From NCBI RefSeq assembly GCF_032854445.1, contig NC_088295.1, positions 3,102,501 through 3,166,500 on the forward strand: 64,000 bases of DNA. The letters run 5' to 3'. The stretch is from Liolophura sinensis (Eukaryota > Mollusca > Polyplacophora > Chitonida > Chitonidae). Below the pieces are notes generated by a model. It was not told where the DNA came from. It ran no database searches and worked only from the letters and a program-made list of their open reading frames with translations. Below, one piece after another: positions 33,901 through 46,417 of this stretch (within the stretch, counting starts at the first letter, position 1; every line of letters begins with the position of its first letter). The translations under genes were made by a program, and so were the position numbers.

Positions 33901-34925
33901 AAATGAGAATCAGTCAGAATGCTGTCTCTCTCTGTACAAACGGTGAAATGAGAATCAGTCAGAATGCTGTCTCTCTCTTTACAAACGGTAAAACGAGAAT
34001 CAGTCAGAATTCTGTCTCTCTCTGTACAAACGGTGAAATAAGAATCAATCAGAATGCTGTCTCTCTCTGTACAAACGGTGAAATGAGAATCAGTCAGAAT
34101 TCTGTCTCTCTCTCTGTACAAACGGTAAAATGAGAATCAGTCAGAATGCTGTCTCTCTCTGTACAAACGGTAAAGTGAGAATCAATCAGAATGTTGTCTC
34201 TCTCTGTACAAACGGTGAAATCAGAATCAGTCAGAATGCTGTCTCTCTCTTTACAAACGGTAAAATGAGAATCAGTCAGAATGCTGTCTCTCTCTGTACA
34301 AACGGTAAAATGAGAATCAGTCAGAATGCTGTCTCTCTCTGTACAAACAGTGAAATGAGAATCAGTCAGAATGCTGTCTCTCTCTGTACAAACGGTAAAG
34401 TGAGAATCAGTCAGAATGCTGTCTCTCTCTGTACAAACGGTAAAATGTGAATCAGTCAGAATGCTGTCTCTCTCTGTACAAACGGTAAAATGAGAATCAA
34501 TCAGAATGTTGTCTCTCTCTGTACAAATGATGAAGGCAGAATCAGTGAGGACACTTTCTCTGCCTGTACAAATGATGAAGTCAAAGTCAGCCAGAATGCT
34601 TTCTCTGTCTATGCAAACGTGTAAGTCAGAATCAGTCAGGACACTTTCTCTGCCTGTACAGACGTTGAAGTCAGAATCAGTCAGAATACTTTCTCTGTCC
34701 CTGCGGACGTTGCAGTTGATATCAGTCAGGGTACTTTCTCTGTCCCTGCAAACGTTGAAGTCGGTATCAGTTAGGATACTTTCTCTGTCTGTACAAATGG
34801 TGAAGTCAAAATCAGTCAGAATGTTTTCTCTGTCTGTACAAATGGTGAAGTCAAAATCAGCCGGAATGTTTTCTCTGTACAAACGTTGAAGTCGGTATCA
34901 GTCAGGATACTTTCTCTGTCTGTAC
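30905..34925. repeat. 45-bp tandem array with ~1.1-kb higher-order repeats
   Basis: About 88 units of 45 bp: gagaatcagtcagaatgctg, tctctctctgtacaaacggt, aaaat. Diagnostic variants recur together. The gtataaacgg variant occurs at 31281, 32316 and 33441 (steps of 1035 and 1125 bp = 23 and 25 units). The aaaatgtgaatc variant (first T of tgaatc) is at 32241, 33366 and 34448 (steps of 1125 and 1082 bp; the latter includes a 2-bp TC insertion near 34106). Units diverge after about 34520. Frames of 1100 codons (-) and 436 codons (+) are by-products of the 3n period. Confidence 0.95.
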
Positions 34926-37900
34926 AAATATTGCCTGTCCGTATTCACCATGTGAAGAAAAAAAAGCATGGGATAACTAGATTTTCTTCTTGATGATTAC
35001 ATCAGTGAGTGCTATACCAATAATATACAGACCAAAGTCGGGGAAATGGAAAAAAAAACAATCAAACATGTAAAATTGTTATACAAGGTTATACAATCAC
35101 ACCAGTGACATTAATGAAACCCTTATGAAGACATCGTATCAAGACAACTTTAAAAATAACAGCGTAAGTACAATTTACTAGATCACATGTCCAAGGTTGG
35201 ACGCAAGGACTGGTATTGTAAACGGGAATAGTTTCTGTGCTTTTTCTTTTTAAATAATGATTACTGTGACAACCCTGAAGGCTACATTATCCATGTTGGG
35301 TTTACAATTAATGTCTGATGTGAGATGGTATGAGTTTAATGGGGCAAATATTTGCATATTGCTAATTAATTATGAAAACATTTATTTTTAAACCATTTAT
35401 TGATTTTATGTGTTAATGTCTAGGACATGATACGTCACTGACATCTGGTATTTTTATTGTGAGACACACAAACACATTGGAGCTTTTAGTAGCCAACATA
35501 GGGCATTACTTCGCCTTTATCAAGGGTATTATCACAGCCTTGAGGAAAAAAAGACCAACGGATATGTTGCAATATTCTCTTGAACGGAAAAGCTACGTTT
35601 TGGGGGAATGAGTCGTAGACGTGCACACGGATACATTACCACCAGCTTACAACAGATAGACGGTACAGCCGGGTGTGAAATGAAGAACGGGGTCATTCAG
35701 GTACATGAAACCATGTGTACCTCATTGCGCGGGTGATTCTACATTGTGCATAGTATTAATGTGGCCATAAATCCGACGGATTAGGCCGACATCCAACATA
35801 CAAGTCAGATCTTCTTTTGTTAGATGAACGTCAATAATGTTGATTGTGCACTGGGTGAACTAGCATCAATTCTAGGGTTTTAATGACCCCTCGCTTTGCT
35901 GAGAATAGAGAAATAGTAAAATAGAAACAATATGTAGATATAAGTGCTCTTTACAAATCCACTGACGGTCAAGTGATATTTAGAGAAGCTCGAGGGTTCA
36001 CTGAGTCAGAACATCGCCATTTTTTTTTTCAGGTATACTATGCACATTTAACAATGGCATTTGGAAAAGGCGTGTGAAGACTGTCTTTATAACTGTCAAT
36101 ATCATATGTTACCCGATTAAATATCTCACCTTTAAAGTGCGTGTAGACAACTAATTTCCATCATAAGGCTTCAAAGGGGCGTGTGGAGGAATCAATAACA
36201 ACTAAAGTTATACACTACGATTGCCGAAACATACATTGCATAATGTTAATGCGAGAGAGATTGGTGGTCATCAGAACGCGGAAGAACTGTCCGTCTAATG
36301 TTGGAGAAGTTAGAGCCAGGGTCAGTTACGTTTTTAGAAACAATATTATGTAGGGTACAATAAAAATCTCCGAAATTCGGTTAATACATATCTGTGTTGA
36401 CGAGATCAGTCAGTTTTGTAGACAGGTCTTGTCACGAGAGTGAAGAATGCGCAGTGAGAATGGCTGCTCAATCTTCTGTTCCACGCCCCACTGCACGCTA
36501 ACAAATCACTTCTCACACCCACTATGCTGCAGCCTTTCACAAACTTCTCAATGCTAGACAACGTCACTACGTCCGCTTCACGGCAGAATGTATAAAGGCC
36601 AAAGTTTGCAGCCCAAGCTGTCCGTGACAGGTGGTTGTTGACGAACATAGCAGGCAGACCGACACTTGTAGAGCGGTTCATATACGCCACGACAGCAACT
36701 TCCAGGAACTACATCGAGATCATGGTAAGTACAGACGCGTTCACATCTTGTTGTTACCGTGTACGTGAATACAGGCAGCTGGCGATCCAGTAAAATACTG
36801 TATCTGGACAAACTTTCAGATCATATAATTCCCATCAGTTTTAACTTTTTTGTGTTCATGAATAGCGCACTGCGTTTAAATGCCGTTTATCCTTTTCAAG
36901 ATTTCTTTCAGCCTTTATGAATATCTTGGATAAAGCTATCATTTCAAAACGCCTTTTCTTTGTGTGCACGATAGACATCACTGATTTATACCTGTAATAC
37001 CTTGACAAGTCAACAGACATTTACGTCAGCACTCATGCTTAAAGCTTCTTACACATCCATCATAGACTATTAATCATTATTACTCCTGACATGCCGATTT
37101 AGCATACCTGTATTGTCTGAAATCGACTGTTGAAGCTGCTCCCGTCGGTTGGGTTGTGGCTCTGCGTAAGAGCTTATTCAGATACCTGGCTAGGTGCTGC
37201 AGTTTCCATTGGACTGTAGCTAATTACTTCCTACTTTAAATCTTGCCGCCGTCGTGGATGTGAAGTATCTTTACGTACAACATAACACTAGCAAAATCAT
37301 CACGTTTTAAACCTGCTAACATTCATGAGTAGCTATATCTCCAAGAGCACTGCGACTCGATAGATATCCGCCAGTGCGCTGCAAATGAGGAACACACTTT
37401 TCATCACGAATTCCTTAGCTTTCAACTAAAGTATTTCAGTCTATTACGTCAAAGACTTCAACCATATAAATGACTACAGCATAGACTAACGACATTGTAA
37501 TAGCTGGCAAATGGTTACATGAAATCAGTGAGTTACAGTCTCTCGTCAGTTTACCTCATTTAGGGTTTCGTTGTAATTGTTCATGTAAATTCTTCAAAAA
37601 TATAGCAATTTAAACATCCCCTGGGAGACACTTCTAAGCCCAACAACCCAATGCCTCATTCAAAAATTTCTAAAATACTTACACAAGTTGCAAAGCAGAG
37701 TCTATACTATAGAGGTTCTGTGATACCCTGTTTTGTAACTACGAATCTAATTTTGCGCACGAACCTAAAGCTGTTGGCATGGTTTAGTTTTACTGTCACC
37801 ACTTTATGACATTTTGTCACAATACAACTAATATAGCTTCTCTGTTTTATTATTCACATGCTTTATGGTCAGGAAAATCTGAATTATGGTGTTATGGACT

Positions 37901-38784
37901 TCGCAGCGCGGAGAACACCACTTAAATGTCTTCCAGATTTTGCTGACAGCTGATAACTGCGCTTTCAGACAGCCGATTTTCCTTTAATTACACGTTAGTG
38001 GTATTCTGATGATAGTGCTATAAATAAAACAAGGGCTCAAGTGTTGGACTTGGGACACTTTTTATTTAGTTGTTTTTAACATTTGCCACAGTTCATATTC
38101 TGATTTCCCCAGAACTTTAGTGTTAGACGGTAATGCATGCCTTTGACTGCCCCTTTTGGGTGAATGGAGAGAGGACCATCATTACCCGACCCCCGCCAAC
38201 CTATAAGCTACAAGTGTCTAGGTGGTTGTGAATGCGCTAAGTATACACAAGTAAATACAGCGCTTTGTGGGACATGCAGAATAGCAGAGCCTGGTGTATT
38301 ATATATGTACGCCATTTAGTACATGTAAATGTGCCTACATACAGGTGTATATAGTGTACGGTTAACCCGTCCCACAATGTCTACCTGCCGCCTCCACTGT
38401 GGGCGGAAGTAGTGCTGACACGTGTACCGCTCTGCCTACATTACACGTATGTATGTAACATGCTCGATCGAGTCTCAATACTACGCCTCTGCCCTTCGTG
38501 GCAATAACATGATTTCGGTTGCCTTTATTTGCCTGTAATAGAACAGGCGATGCTTATCTTCAGGAAAATTTGATATGTATCCTCAGAGGCCATGTGGCTG
38601 GAAAACCAGGGATGATTCATACGCGTTTTTGTGGGAAATATTCAGTAATGTGTCAATTATACACCCACCTTTTCACAACGACCCCACCGTTATTCAGGTG
38701 CAAGCTTGAGTAATGGGCGCAGTGTGGCAATTTCAGCTATCTATCAGCTCTCTGTGTTTTGGAATTCACCCATACAATGATGGG
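34926..38784. other. Intergenic, no gene recognised
   Basis: Mostly AT-rich, non-repetitive sequence. Around 36590-36722 a plus-strand open stretch ends in atcatg|gtaagt, a good donor, and could be an unrecognised exon; the minus strand is also open there (36406-36690). Neither shows a known domain, so no gene is called. Confidence 0.4.
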
Positions 38785-39056
38785 GGGGCTTCCGTGGCTC
38801 AGTTGGCTAGCGCGCTAGCGCAGCGTGATGACCCAGTAGTCTCTCACCAGTGAGGTCACTGTGAGTTCCAGTCCAGCTCATGCTGGTTTCCTCTCCGGCC
38901 GTACATGAGAAGGTCTGACAGCAACCTGCGGATGGTGGTGGGTTTTCCCCGGGGTACGCCTGGTTTCCTCCCACCATAATGCTGGCCGCCGTGGTATAAG
39001 TGAAATATTCTTGAATACGGCGTAAAACACCAATCAAATAAATAAAGAAATAAATT
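38785..39056 (+). mobile_element. Full-length tRNA-derived SINE
   Basis: The best copy in the window. The A box is tggctcagttgg (38795-38806) and the B box gagttccagtcc (38863-38874), spaced as in a tRNA. The ctcatgctgg/cctctccggccgtac body, caacctgcggatgg, tttcctcccaccataatgct and gaaatattcttgaatacg blocks follow, ending in caatcaaataaataaag. An internal Pol III promoter is expected. Confidence 0.88.
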
Positions 39057-39844
39057 TAGCCACTAGAGTTACATGAAAATACTAAAGTATTTCAGACTGG
39101 CATGACGAGGTAAGATCAATACTTCTCCTTTACACCAAAATCACGAAAACTTGTCACGTACTATTAATAACATCAGTATTAACATCTAGTGAATGGCTAA
39201 TATTGGTGAGTTGTACAGCTTTCAAGGCCATGTGGATAATCCTGGTAAAGTCCCTCGGTGTTAGGTTTATACCGCTTACCAAGGGCCTCTGGAATTGTTC
39301 TCGTCAGTGAATGGGTTGTTTTGTTGCACAATATTATAGAGTAAAAAGATAAATCCTTATTTAATCCTTCATACATGTATATAACACAAACATCAGGACA
39401 TATTACGGATCTAGTAGATTTACTTGTTCAGAAAACTAAGCGGTAGTGTTTATATGTGACCGGCACTCAGCCGATTCTGTTGTGAAGGATTTACCTGTGC
39501 TCGTCATTCAGCTGTTACCAGCCAGAAAATCTCTTTGAAGTCTCCTCTATAACTCAGCCGACGAACACAACACCCACCTTTTGCCTGGCCCGGAACGCCC
39601 CGCCCCGCCTGATTGGCCTTAGTACGTCGGGGCAAGGTCGGGTTAACTGTCTAAAAACCACAAAAATACCTTGTGAAAAGAATCTCTGAACCCGTCACCA
39701 ATGTTTAAACCATGAGCAAAGGAAATGGCTCTTTATTTAGAAAAGTAAGACTATTGTGTTAAACTTTTCATTTATCAATTAAACACAAATATATGACCGC
39801 TGGTAACACATTAAATAAAAGCAGAAACATGATTTCTCATAATA
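39057..39844. other. Intergenic, no gene recognised
   Basis: Non-repetitive sequence with a short GC-rich patch at 39585-39640. No exon or RNA gene is supported. Confidence 0.45.
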
Positions 39845-42640
39845 CTGTGGTTGTGGTTTTCATTAAGAGCTTTGTCAAGCACAGCATAATATGCCGTGGT
39901 TTACATCAGGAGTTTTGTCAAGAACAAAGCGATTTACTCTGGTGTACGTAAGGAGTTGTGTCAAGCACAGGGTAATATGCCGTGGTTGACATCAGGAGTT
40001 CTGTCGAGCACTAGGTAATATGTCGTGGTTTACATCAAGGGTTTTGTCAAGCACATGGCGATATGCTTTAGTGTTTATCAAAAGTTTTGTCAAGCACATT
40101 GTAATATGCCGTGGTTTACATTTGGGGTTTTATCAAGCAGAGGGCGATATGCCGTGGTTAACATCAGGAGTTTTGTCAAGCACAGGGCGATATACTGTCG
40201 TTTACATCAGGAGTTTTATCAAGCACAGGGCGATATTGCTTGGTTTACATCAGTAGTTTGTCAAGCACAGAGTAATATGCCGTCGTTAACATCAGGAGAT
40301 TTGTCAACAATTAGGTAATATGTCGTGGTTTACATCAGGAGTTTTGTCAGCCACAGGGTAATACGCCGTCGTTTACATCAGGAGTTTTGTCAAGCACACA
40401 GTAATATGCCGTGGTTTACATCAGGAGTTTTGTCAGCCACAGAGTAATATGAAGTGGATTACATCAAGACTTTTGTCAACCAGCAGGAAATATGCCGTGG
40501 TTTACATAAGGAGTTTTGTCAAGCACAGGGCGATATGCCGTGCTTTACATCAGGAGTTTTGTCAAGAACAGGGTAATATGCCTTGGTTAAGACCAGGGTT
40601 TTGTCAAGCACATGGTGACATTGCGTGGTTTACATCTTGAGTTTTGTCAAGCACAGGGTAATATGTCGTCGTTCACATCAGGACTTTTGTCAAGCATAGG
40701 GCAATATGCCGTGGGTCACATCAGGACTTTTGTCAGGCACAAGGGAAAACGCCGTAGTTAATATCAGGAGTTTTATCAAGCACAGGGCGATATGTCGTGA
40801 TTAAATTAGGAGTTTTGTCTCGCACAGGGTAACATTCCCTGGTTACATCATGAGTTTTGTTAACCAAAGGGCGATATGCCGTGGTTTACATCAGGAGCTT
40901 TGTCAACCACAGGACGATATTTCGTGGTTTACATCAGGGGTTTTGTCAAACACAAGGTAATATGCCGTGGTTTACATCAGGAGTTTTGTCAAACACAGGG
41001 CGATAAGCCGTGGTTTACATCAGGAGTGTTGTCCAGCACCAGGTAACATGCCGTGGTTAACATCAGGAGTTTTGTCAAACAACAAGGTAATACGCGTGGT
41101 TAACATCAGGGCTTTTGCCAAACACAAGGTAATATGCCGTGGTTTACATCAGGACTTTTGTCAAGCACCAGGTAACATGCCGTGGTTAACATCAGGGGTT
41201 TTGTCAAGTTGAGGGTAATATGCCGTGGTTTACATCAGGACTTTTGTCAAGCACAGGGCGATAAGACGTGGTTTACACCAGGAGTGTTGTCCAGCACCAG
41301 GTAACATGCCGTGGTTAACATCAGGAGTTTTGTCAAACACAATGTAATATACCGTTGTTTACATCAGGAGTTTTGTCAAACACAGGGCTTTATGCTTTGG
41401 TAAATATCAGGAGTGTTGTCCAGCACCAGGTAACATGCCGTGGTTAACACCAGGAGTTTTGTCAAACACAGGGTAATATGCCGTGGTTTACATCAGGACT
41501 TTTGTCAAGCACAGGGCGATAAGCCGTGGTTTACATCAGGAGTGTTGTCCAGCACCAGGTAACATGCCGTGGTTAACATCAGGAGTTTTGTCAAACACAC
41601 GGTAATATGCCGTGGTTTACATCAGGACTTTTGTCAAGCACAGGGCGATAAGCCGTGGTTTACATCAGGAGTGTTGTCCAGCACCAGGTAACATGCCGTG
41701 GTTAACATCAGGAGTTTTGTCAAACAACAAGGTAATACGCCGTGGTTAACATCAGGGGTTTTGCCAAACACAAGGTAATATGCCGTGGTTTACATCAGGA
41801 CTTTTGTCAAGCACCAGGTAACATGCCGTGGTTTACATCTTGAGTTTTGTCAAGTTGAGGGTAATATGCCGTGGTTTACATCAGGACTTTTGTCAAGTAC
41901 AGGGCGATAAGACGTGGTCTACATCAGGAGTGTTGTCCAGCACCAGGTAACATGCCGTGGTTAACATCAGGAGTTTTGTCAAACACAATGTAATATACCG
42001 TTGTTTACATCAGGAGTTTTGTCAAACACAGGGCGATATGCTTTGGTACATATCAGGAGTGTTGTCTAGCACCAGGTAACATGCCGTGATTAACATCAGG
42101 AGTTTTGTCAAACACAAGGTAATATGCCGTGGTTTACATCAGGAGTTTTGTCAAACACAGGGCGATATGCTTTGGTACATATCAGGAGTGTTGTCCAGCA
42201 CCAGGTAACATGCCGTGGTTAACATCAGGAGTTTTGTTAACCACCATTAAAAGTGCCGTGGTTTACATCGGGAGTTTTGTCAAACAACAAGGTAATACGC
42301 CGTGGTTAACATCAGGGGTTTTGTCAAACACAAGGTAATATGTCGTGGTTTACATCAGGAGTTTTGTCAATTACCAGGTAATATGCCGTGGTTTACATCA
42401 GGAGTTTTGTCAAACACAGGGCGATATGCTTTGGTACATATCAGGAGTGTTGTCCAGCACCAGGTAACATGCCGTGGTTAACATCAGGAGTTTTGTTAAC
42501 CACCATTAAAAGTGCCGTGGTTTACATCGGGAGTTTTGTCAAGCACAGGGTAACATGTCGTGGCTAACATCAGGAGTTTTGTCAAACACAGGGTAATATG
42601 CCGTGGTTAACATTGGGAGTTTTGTCAATATAAATATAAG
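39845..42640. repeat. 43-bp tandem array (left part)
   Basis: About 65 units of roughly 43 bp: ttttgtcaagcacagggtaa, tatgccgtggtttacatcag, gag. Sub-variants such as gtgttgtccagcaccaggta recur in blocks of several units (for example 41015, 41285, 41410, 41540), showing block-wise amplification. It is interrupted at about 42640 by retroelement-related sequence and resumes at 44285. Confidence 0.92.
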
Positions 42641-44284
42641 CGTCAAGTTCGACATTCGTGTAGCATTTGTAGTCCGTAAAAGGCGTTCCAAGTCGATAAT
42701 CGCAAGATCCATTCCAAAACAACGTTTAACACTAACTCCCAAAGACAAAGGTATGTAAGAAATTATACAAATAAAAAATAAAGCGGGTAACACACAAGAG
42801 AGAAGTGGTCATCAGTTTTCAATGTTGCCGGGGAGACAATGAATATTCCAGGCATGAATACAATATCAAAGTTCAAATTCGTAGTCAGTGAATGAGTTCC
42901 ATGTCAAATAACAATTAAACAAGTATCTCAGTCGCGCTTTAAATGCAACTGTTTATAAAGGCATCATGCTGATGTAATTAGCATGGCTACCTTTACGGCC
43001 CCTAGCCCCAGGTTAAGCGGTATTAAATACAGTTTGAAAATGACGAGCGTTACAGACCCTGACCGATCAGATTGTGATTCAAAAGTAACGGACGATTACG
43101 TCTTTCCCGTTAATATGTAAAGATCTCATGCTACAAGAGGCGCCATCTATGATTTTACACATGACATACAAGATAGACGGTTACACTGGGCAACCAGCGA
43201 CATCTATGTTGTTAAGTACCATGTACGTGATAGATATGTACATAGGGATAACAGCGCCGTCTATGTGGTTGATCACAATGCAGATCGCCAGAGATTCTGA
43301 ACGCTTTGTCCATACCTGCCAGCGAGAGTGTTATACTCATTGTAAAATTTGAGAAACTTAGAATGAAGGCGTTTGATGGAGTATCCTTGACAAACTAGTT
43401 TTTGAACTAGCAACTTCTGACGCAGATTAAATTCATCACAATTAACGCAAGATGTAACAAATGCTACAAGGCGAGATATGTATACGCCATATGCAGGACC
43501 CTTTGGTATATTGCTATCTAAATAAGGATAATTTACAATATCAAAATTGAAATCATCCCTTTTGTCGTAAAGGCGGCGTGAAAGGAGACCTTGTTCGTCT
43601 TTGTACAGATATAGATCCAAATAAAATGTACCATCAGGACTATATGTTGTCTCCTTTAAATCCAATGAAGGCGGATAGATTTCCTTCACCGCTTCAGCAA
43701 TATGGGGATTATTTAACGCCAGTAGATCATCAATATACCGCTTGGTAAATGAAAAGGATCGAGCTTTAAAGATATTACTTTTAAGTCACTTATGCATATA
43801 GTCGTATTCATATGAAAACAAGTATAGGTCTGCCAAAAGAGGCGCACAATTGGTACCCATTGGAACACCTATGCACTGTTGGTAAATAGTATCTCCGAAT
43901 TTTACATAGATGTTATTAATGAGAAATTCAAGTAATACAATATATAATGTAACATCCCATGACTGGTAACCTCTATAAAAAGTAGAACTAGAGAAAGCCT
44001 TATTTCTACTGACGTTAATGTAAAGGTGACTTGTTTTAGAAAATACCGAGACAATAAACGACGATATTCTTTCAGTAAGATCTTTGTGACGAATCGTAGT
44101 ATAGAGAGTAGAGAAATCCCGTGTGGATACGTCTTTGTACGGTATATGTATGTGAGCATCGAGTTCTTCTGTAAGACGTTTGGAGTTGTTAAGAATTCAC
44201 ATGCAGTTGACACCTGAATTTTTGGTTATGGCACAACAATACTTATTCCAAAATGACTTTACTTCTTGTAAATACTACGAAATA
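42641..44284 (-). mobile_element. Retroelement insertion splitting the 43-bp array
   Basis: This 1.64-kb segment is unlike the array on both sides and contains a reverse transcriptase remnant on the minus strand (43273-44217). Sequence between 42641 and 43272 has no clear domain and may be the element's 3' region. No LTRs or target-site duplications were identified by eye. Confidence 0.65.
43273..44217 (-). pseudogene. Reverse transcriptase remnant
   Basis: Read on the minus strand: palm motif A DFSTLYT (about 44120), GVPMGTNCAPLLADLYLF (about 43850), the catalytic RYIDDLLALNN box (YIDD at 43726-43737), then LYDKRDDFNFDIVN and GPAYGVYISRLV in a continuous 3' frame to 43273. A frameshift near 44155 and a stop near 43785 break the frame. 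This RT type is common as an uncharacterised protein in marine invertebrates; Penelope-like affinity is possible but I cannot settle the class. Confidence 0.78.
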
Positions 44285-45930
44285 TAACGTGGTTTACATC
44301 AGCAGTTTCGTCAAGTACACGGGCTAGTATGCCGTGGTTAACATCAGGAGTTTTGTCAAGCACAGGGCGATATGCCGTGGGTTACAATAGGAGTTTTGTC
44401 AAGCACAGGGCGATATGCCGTGGTTTACATCAGTAGTTTGGTCAAGCACAGGGTAATATGCCATGGTTTACATCAGGAGTTTTGTCAAGCACAGTGCCAT
44501 ATGCCGTGGGTTACAATAGGAGTTTTGTCAAGCACAGGGCGATATGCCGTGGTTTACATCAGTAGTTTGTCAACCACCAGGTAATGTGCCGTGATTTACA
44601 TAAGGGGTTTTGTCAGCCACAGGGTAACATGTTGTGGTTAACATCAGGAGTTTTGTCAGCCACAGGGTAACATGTTGTGGTTAACATCAGGAGTTTTGTC
44701 AGCCACAGGGTAACATGTTGTGGTTAACATCAGGAGTTTTGTCAGCCACAGGGTAACATGTTGTGGTTAACATTAGGAGTTTTGTCAAGCACAAGGTAAT
44801 ATGCCGTGGTTAACATTAGGAGTTTTGTCAAGCACAGGGTAATACGCCATGGTTTTAGATCAGGAGTTTTGTCAGATACCACGTGATATAACTTGGTTGA
44901 CATCAGCAGTTTCGTCAAGCACAAGGTAATATGCCGTGGTTTACATCAGGAGTTTTGTCAAGTTGAGGGTAATATGCCGTCGTTAACATTAGGAGTTTTG
45001 TCAAGCACAGGGTAATATGCCCTGGTTTACATCAGGGGTTTTGTCAAGCACAGAGTAATATATCGTGGATTACATCAGGAGTTTGTCAAGCACAGGGTAA
45101 TATGCCGTGGTTCACATCAGGAGTTTTGTCAAGCACAGGGCGATATGCTCTGGTTTACATCAGGAGTTTTGTCAAACACAGGGTAATATGCCGTGGTTTA
45201 CATCAGGAGTTTTGTCAAGCACAGGGCGATATGCTCTGGTTTACATAAGGCGTTTTGTCAAGCACAGGATTATATGCCGTGGTTTATATCAGGAGTTCTG
45301 TCAAGCACAGGGCGATATGCCGTGGTTTACAACAGGAGTTTTGTCAAGCACAGGGTAATATGCCTTGGTTTAGATCAGGAGTTTTGTCAGGCACAGGGCC
45401 ATAAGCTTTGATTTACATAAGGTGTTTTGTCAAGCACAGGGTAATATGCCTTGGTTTACATCAGGAGTTTTGTCAATCACAGGGCGATATTCCGTGGTTA
45501 ACATCAGCAGTTTTGTCAAGCACAGGGTAGTATGCCGTGGTTTACATCCGGAGTTTTGTCAAGTTGAGGGTAATATGCCGTGGTTAACATTAGGACTTTT
45601 GTCAGGCACAAAGTATAATGCCCTGGTTTTCATCAGGAGTTTTGTCAAGCACAGGGCGATATGCCGTCGTTATCATCAAGAGTTTTGTCAAACACAGGGC
45701 GATATGCGGTGGTTTACATCAAGAGTTTGGTCAACCACAGGGCGATATGCGGTGGTTTACATCAAGAGTTTTGTCAAACACAGGGCGATATGCCGTGGTT
45801 TACATTAGGAGCGTTGTCAAGCACAGAATAATAAGCTGTGGTTTACATCAGGAGTTTGTTAACCACCAGCTAATATGCCGTGGTTTAGATCAGGAGTTTT
45901 GTCAAGCACAGGTCAATATGGTGTGGTATG
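44285..45930. repeat. 43-bp tandem array (right part)
   Basis: Same 43-bp unit as 39845-42640, about 38 units, including a run of identical gttttgtcagccacagggta units at 44600-44760. Unit type and orientation match the left part, so the two were one array before interruption, or expanded around the insertion. Confidence 0.92.
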
Positions 45931-46417
45931 CATTTGTTGTGGATTCCTATGGGCGCACATAAATGAAATATTCTGTACCGTGTTTTCCTGCATGGCCAAA
46001 TATGTTTTTATTGAAAGGTTTTTTTTCGAAGTACTGAACAAAATTCTGCCTATTATAAAACCATTAACACCCAGAAAAGAAACACAACCAGCCTCCCTTT
46101 CGTAAATACATAACAACCTCGCGCGTTTAGCTGACTGCGTGATTCAGACGAGAAAACTGCATACATACAACATGTAATATCTGCACACTGTTGGTTTTGG
46201 CTCAGATCCACTGAATAATGCTTCAGCGATGTGGCTTCATTTCCAATCATATAGCTAATGACAGTTTCATTACGTTAAAAGAAGGTTGGCTATATTTTTC
46301 CGTACCGAGCGAGTGGGTAAGTAAGCATATGTTGCTGTGGATGTCAAAGTTCTGTCGTGTGTTCGTCGTATAGACATTGTTTTCCTTTTCACACCAAACA
46401 CTACCTATAATTGTCGG
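45931..46417. promoter_or_regulatory. Region upstream of chitinase gene 2
   Basis: About 490 bp of non-repetitive AT-rich sequence between the array and the start codon. This is the only room for a proximal promoter and 5' UTR. I see no convincing TATA or initiator element, so this is positional inference only. Confidence 0.3.

Noticed and set aside
30819-34121. 1100-codon minus-strand and 436/361/241-codon plus-strand frames as genes
   Set aside because: Both strands are open over the same 45-bp array; no domain or unique sequence apart from short ends.
36406-36811. Minus-strand frames of 94 and 77 codons, or a plus-strand exon ending at 36722
   Set aside because: A good donor (gtaagt) is present on the plus strand but no domain, acceptor or partner exon is recognisable.
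46337-46417. Upstream in-frame ATG as start of chitinase 2
   Set aside because: Would put 27 polar residues before the signal peptide; 46418 gives a normal secretion signal.
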